This document shows positions 60,569 to 64,000 of a DNA stretch of 64,000 bases, piece by piece. The stretch spans positions 47,723,892-47,787,891 of the forward strand of contig NC_081835.1 of assembly GCF_030867095.1 (NCBI RefSeq), written 5' to 3'. The notes below the pieces were generated by a model that saw only the letters and a program-made list of their open reading frames with translations, searched no databases and was not told where the DNA came from. The number at the start of each line of letters is the position of its first letter. Within the stretch, counting starts at the first letter, position 1. This stretch comes from Alligator mississippiensis. Its lineage: Eukaryota > Chordata > Crocodylia > Alligatoridae. Both the position numbers and the translations under genes were made by a program.

Positions 60569-63500
60569 CATAGATTCATAGATTATAGAGTCAGAAGGGA
60601 CCCAATGGGTCATCGTGTCTGACCCCCTGCCCCTGGCAGGAAAGAGGACTGAGGTCAGATGACCCCAGCCAGGTGATTGTCAAGCCTCTTCTTAAAGACC
60701 TCCAAGTTAGGTGACAGCACCACCTCTCTTGGAAGCCCATTTCAGACTCTGGCTACCCTTATTGTAAAAAATTTCTTCCCAATGTCTAACCTAAATCTGC
60801 TCTCCACTAGTTTGCACCCGTTATTCCTAGTTACTCCCTGAGGCACTCTGGTAAACAGCGCATCCCTAATTCTCTGCTGTCCTCCCCTGATAAATTTATA
60901 GGTGGCTACAAGGTCACCCCTCAGTCATCTTTTGTATAGGCTGAAGAGATCCAGATCTCTCAACCTTTCCTTGTAGGGTTTTTCACAGAGACCACTAATC
61001 ATGCGAGTGGCCCTCCTCTGAACCCTTTCCAGATCCTTCGTGTCCCTCTTAAAGTGCGGCGCCCAAAACTGGACACAGTACTCCAACTGCGGCCTGACCA
61101 ATGCTGCGTAGAGGGGGAGCATCACCTCCCTCGATCTGTTGGTCATGCATCTGCTAATACACGGCAAGGTGCGATTGGCTTTGTTGATGGCCTCGTTACA
61201 CTGCCGGCTCATGTTCATCCTGGAGTCAGCTATGACTCCAAGATCTCTCTCAGCCTCTGAGCTTCTGAGGAGGACAACCCCCAACCTGTAGGTGTGCTGG
61301 GGATCCCTCCTTCCTAGGTGGAGTACCTTACATTTATCTTTGTTGAATTGCATCCTATTACGTTCTGCCCATTGAGCTAACTTGTCCAGGTCAGCCTGCT
61401 CCCTGCCCTCTGGTGTATTCACTTTGCCCCATAATTTGGTATCATCCGCAAACTTGGAGAGGGTGCTCACCACACCCTCGTCCAAATCACGGATGAAGAT
61501 ATTAAATAACACTGGCCCAAGGACTGAACCCTGCGGGACCCCACTGCCCACCTCCCTCCAGGTCGAGAATGACCCGTCAACCACCACTCTCTGGGTGTAG
61601 TCCCTGAGCCAGTTAGCCACTCACCTGACTGTGTAGGCATCCACTCCACAGCCCGTTAGCTTCCCTATGAGAATAGGATGTGAAACTGTCGAAGGCCTTC
61701 CTAAAATCCAGGTAGATGACATCGGCTGCCGCTCCTGTGTCAAGGAAGGCAGTGTGTGACCTGGTCATAAAAAGCTATAAGGTTTGTCAGGCAGGATCTA
61801 CCTTTGATGAACCCATCCTGGTTTCCTTTCAGCATCGTTTCTCTTGCTGGGCTTTCACAAATACACTCTTTGATGATTGTTTCTAGTATTTTCCCAGGGA
61901 TAGAGGTAAGACTGACTGGCCTAAAGTTACCTGGCTCCTCCCTTCTCCCCTTCTTGAAAATGGGCCTTTTTCCAGTCCTCAGGGACTTGTCTGGAGCACC
62001 ATGAGAGCTCAAACAGCCGTGCCAGTGGCTCAGCAATGACACTGGCCAATTCCTTCAGCACCTGTGGATGGAAGTCATTCGGGCTGGCTGACTTGTACCC
62101 ATCCAGCCCTTCCAAGCGCTCTTTACTTAAGTCAACACTAACCTTTGGTGGTCTGATGCCTTTTGGACATCTGTCTGTGCTCAAGGTGGGGGGATTGTCT
62201 TGGTCAGTATTAAGGAATACTGAAGCGAAGAACTCATTGAAGAGCTCTGCCTTTTGTCTGTGTTGACCACCAGCTGACCCGATTTGTCTTGCAGGGGTCC
62301 TATGCTACTCTGCACCTTCTTTTTGCTCGCTATGTATATGTAGAAGGATTTGTTATTGTCCTTGATTGTTGTAGCCAGCCTAAGCTCCAGTCCTGCCTTG
62401 GCCTGCCTGACTCCCTGCAATAGCGTGCCAGTGTGGTATATGCCTCTTTGGTGGCTGCCCCCTGCTTCCACTGCCTATACATCTCTTTCTTTGCCCCCAG
62501 TCTTTCCTTAAGCTCTCTGTTAAGCCAAGGGGGCTTTTTTATCCCCTTTTCTGTATAAGGGGATAGACTCCTTTTGTACCCCAAGGATCACTCCCTTGAG
62601 AAACTCCCAACCCTCTTGGGCTCCCATTAGCCTGATGCTCTTCAGTTCGGCCACCTCCCTAACTAGGTTCCTACGTTTAGTAAAGTTGGCCCTTTCTGAA
62701 GTCTAAAACTTTAGAATCACTGGATATTTTTCTCACCCTTCACTGGATAGTGAACTCTAACAAGTGGTGGTCACTATCTCCCAGGTTACTGTGTACCCGC
62801 AGGTCTCCCACGAAATCATCCCCTGTTGCTAAGACCAGGTCTAGCAAGGTGCTACCCCTGGTGGGACTGGACACCATCTGGGTTAGGTGGAGGTCCTGCA
62901 CACAGTGTAAGAACCTCCTTGAGCAGCTTGTTTTGGCCACCTGTTCCTCCCAGCTAATGTCTGGGTAATTTAGGTCCCTCATGACCACTGCCTCCCTCGC
63001 CTGTATGGCTTCTGAAAGCTGCTTGGAGAATACCTTGTCTAGCTCATCATCCTGGTGAGGAGATCTGTAGTAGAGCCCCACTACCAAGTCCTTTTCCCCT
63101 GCCCCCGCCCTGGATCCCACAATGCCTCGGTATTCCCCTCCTCCACTCCTGCCTTGATGACGGAAGATATGTACTGCTCCTTAACATAGAGAACTACACC
63201 CCTACCTTTTTCCCCCCTCTGTCTCATCTATACAACCTGGACCTCTCAATGCCTACCACCCAGTCGTGCATCGAATCCCACCATGTTTCAGTTAAGCCAA
63301 CTAGGTCATACTGCATGCTAGCAAGCCGGAGTGCAAGTTCCTCCTGCTTGTTCCCCATACTCCTGGCATTTGTGTAAAGACATTTTAGCTCCCCAGTGGG
63401 TGCTCTTGGTGTCCCTTTGCCTTGATGGGGTGTGTCCCCCTTAGTGCTTACCTGGTTAGGTCTGGTGCCTTGTTTGTGGCTTTCCAACCCTGGGTTCTCA

Positions 63501-63800
63501 TCAACCTCCAGTTCCCCATCCCCCGTTGAACCTAGTTTAAAGGTCTTCAGAGGAGATCATGCAACCTGCAGGAGAACAAATGCTGATCTCTAGGAGAGAG
63601 ATGAAGATTGTCCCATCCTAGGAAGCCTTCTCCCTGGAAAAAGGAGTGATAGCTGCCCAGATGGCAGAACAGGGGCACCAGAAGATATGGCAGCAGTGCC
63701 GCCTGAGGGCCAACTGTGCAGCCATGGCCCATTGGTCGCTGACCCAGAGGTGCCCATACCACAGCCTAGGCAGCCGTGCAGTCCCCGTCCATGTCTGGCA
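60569..63800 (-). mobile_element. Decayed long CR1 with ORF2 and the end of ORF1
   Basis: Minus-strand CR1 whose 3' end 'attcatagattcatag' begins at 60569. Pieces of ORF2 read in order: 63487-63224 ('LKCLYTNARSMGNKQEEL', 'LVGLTETWWDSMHDW'), 63120-62740 ('VVMRDLNYPDISWEEQ'), 62584-62181, 62184-61927 ('PSGFHPQVLKEL'-type 'SPNDFHPQVLKELASV'), 62042-61740 and 61620-60925 ('GVPQGSVLGPVLFN', '[12 protein letters not shown]'). At 63762-63547 the tail of an ORF1 esterase-type reading ('NLHLSPRDQHLF') is seen. At least six frame breaks. It is older than the copies at 8883 and 39659. The 5' limit is uncertain. Confidence 0.88.
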
Positions 63801-64000
63801 GGCACGCAGCCATGGGGCCACAGGTCCAAGTGTGTAGATGCTGTCACAGGTGGCAGCAGGTCACAGCCAGGCAGCAGCCCCCACTGCCAGACTGCTGCAG
63901 TGGGTAGAGGATGCAGGGGCCGCTCTAGGTTAGGGCTGCTTCAGCAGTCCAGCTGGCACAAGGGGCTAGTGTCCCCAGATACCAACTGGCTGGGCTTCAG
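63801..64000. other. Right edge, no feature recognised
   Basis: GC-rich sequence; possibly still the 5' part of the adjacent CR1. Confidence 0.25.

Overview
The window looks like amniote nuclear DNA, most likely crocodilian (turtle is the alternative). Reasons: genes split by GT-AG introns, and repeats dominated by CR1 LINEs, including young copies with the attcatag 3'-end repeat. There is also a Penelope-like element and hAT-type DNA transposon relics, and I see no Alu or mammalian L1. Bacterial features (operons, Shine-Dalgarno sites, CRISPR) are absent.

Two host loci are supported. A RING-finger E3 ligase gene, best matched to RNF224, lies at 5290-5799 (+) with its whole coding sequence in one exon. 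From 16690 to 45392 (+) lies a large multi-exon gene that I reconstructed exon by exon. It has 29 coding exons, every junction keeps frame, and it predicts a 1522-residue secreted protein.

The domain order of that protein is: signal peptide, C-type lectin domain (CTLD) 1, CTLD2, an unassigned beta-rich module, a pentraxin/LamG-like domain, a ricin-B-like half-trefoil region, CTLD3, module A1, EGF-like 1, a shortened CTLD4, module A2, EGF-like 2, CTLD5, CTLD6 and a short tail. All 14 boundaries between modules are phase-1 introns, the signature of exon shuffling. I do not recognise this architecture as a named vertebrate gene; it is the most interesting object here.

Repeats by region. 1-360: old CR1/L3-type fragment (-). 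8060-8640: decayed C2H2 zinc-finger relic (-). 8883-11815: nearly complete CR1 (-) whose ORF2 has one premature stop. 13242-13734, 44912-45158 and 46101-46309: short hAT-like elements with 8-bp target duplications. 39659-41889: CR1 (+), and 42131-44056: Penelope-like element (-), both inside the intron before the last CTLD6 exon. 47500-58610: a large nest. An old jockey/I-like LINE (-) is split by about 9.3 kb of CR1 insertions, among them a three-deep CR1-in-CR1-in-CR1 stack with clean junctions and a CR1 that keeps its ORF1 GDSL-esterase domain. 58860-59540: long imperfect inverted repeat. 60569-63800: decayed long CR1 (-).

Intergenic stretches at 361-5288, 5800-8059, 11816-13233, 13743-16670, 45393-47500 and 59541-60568 hold no gene I can support.
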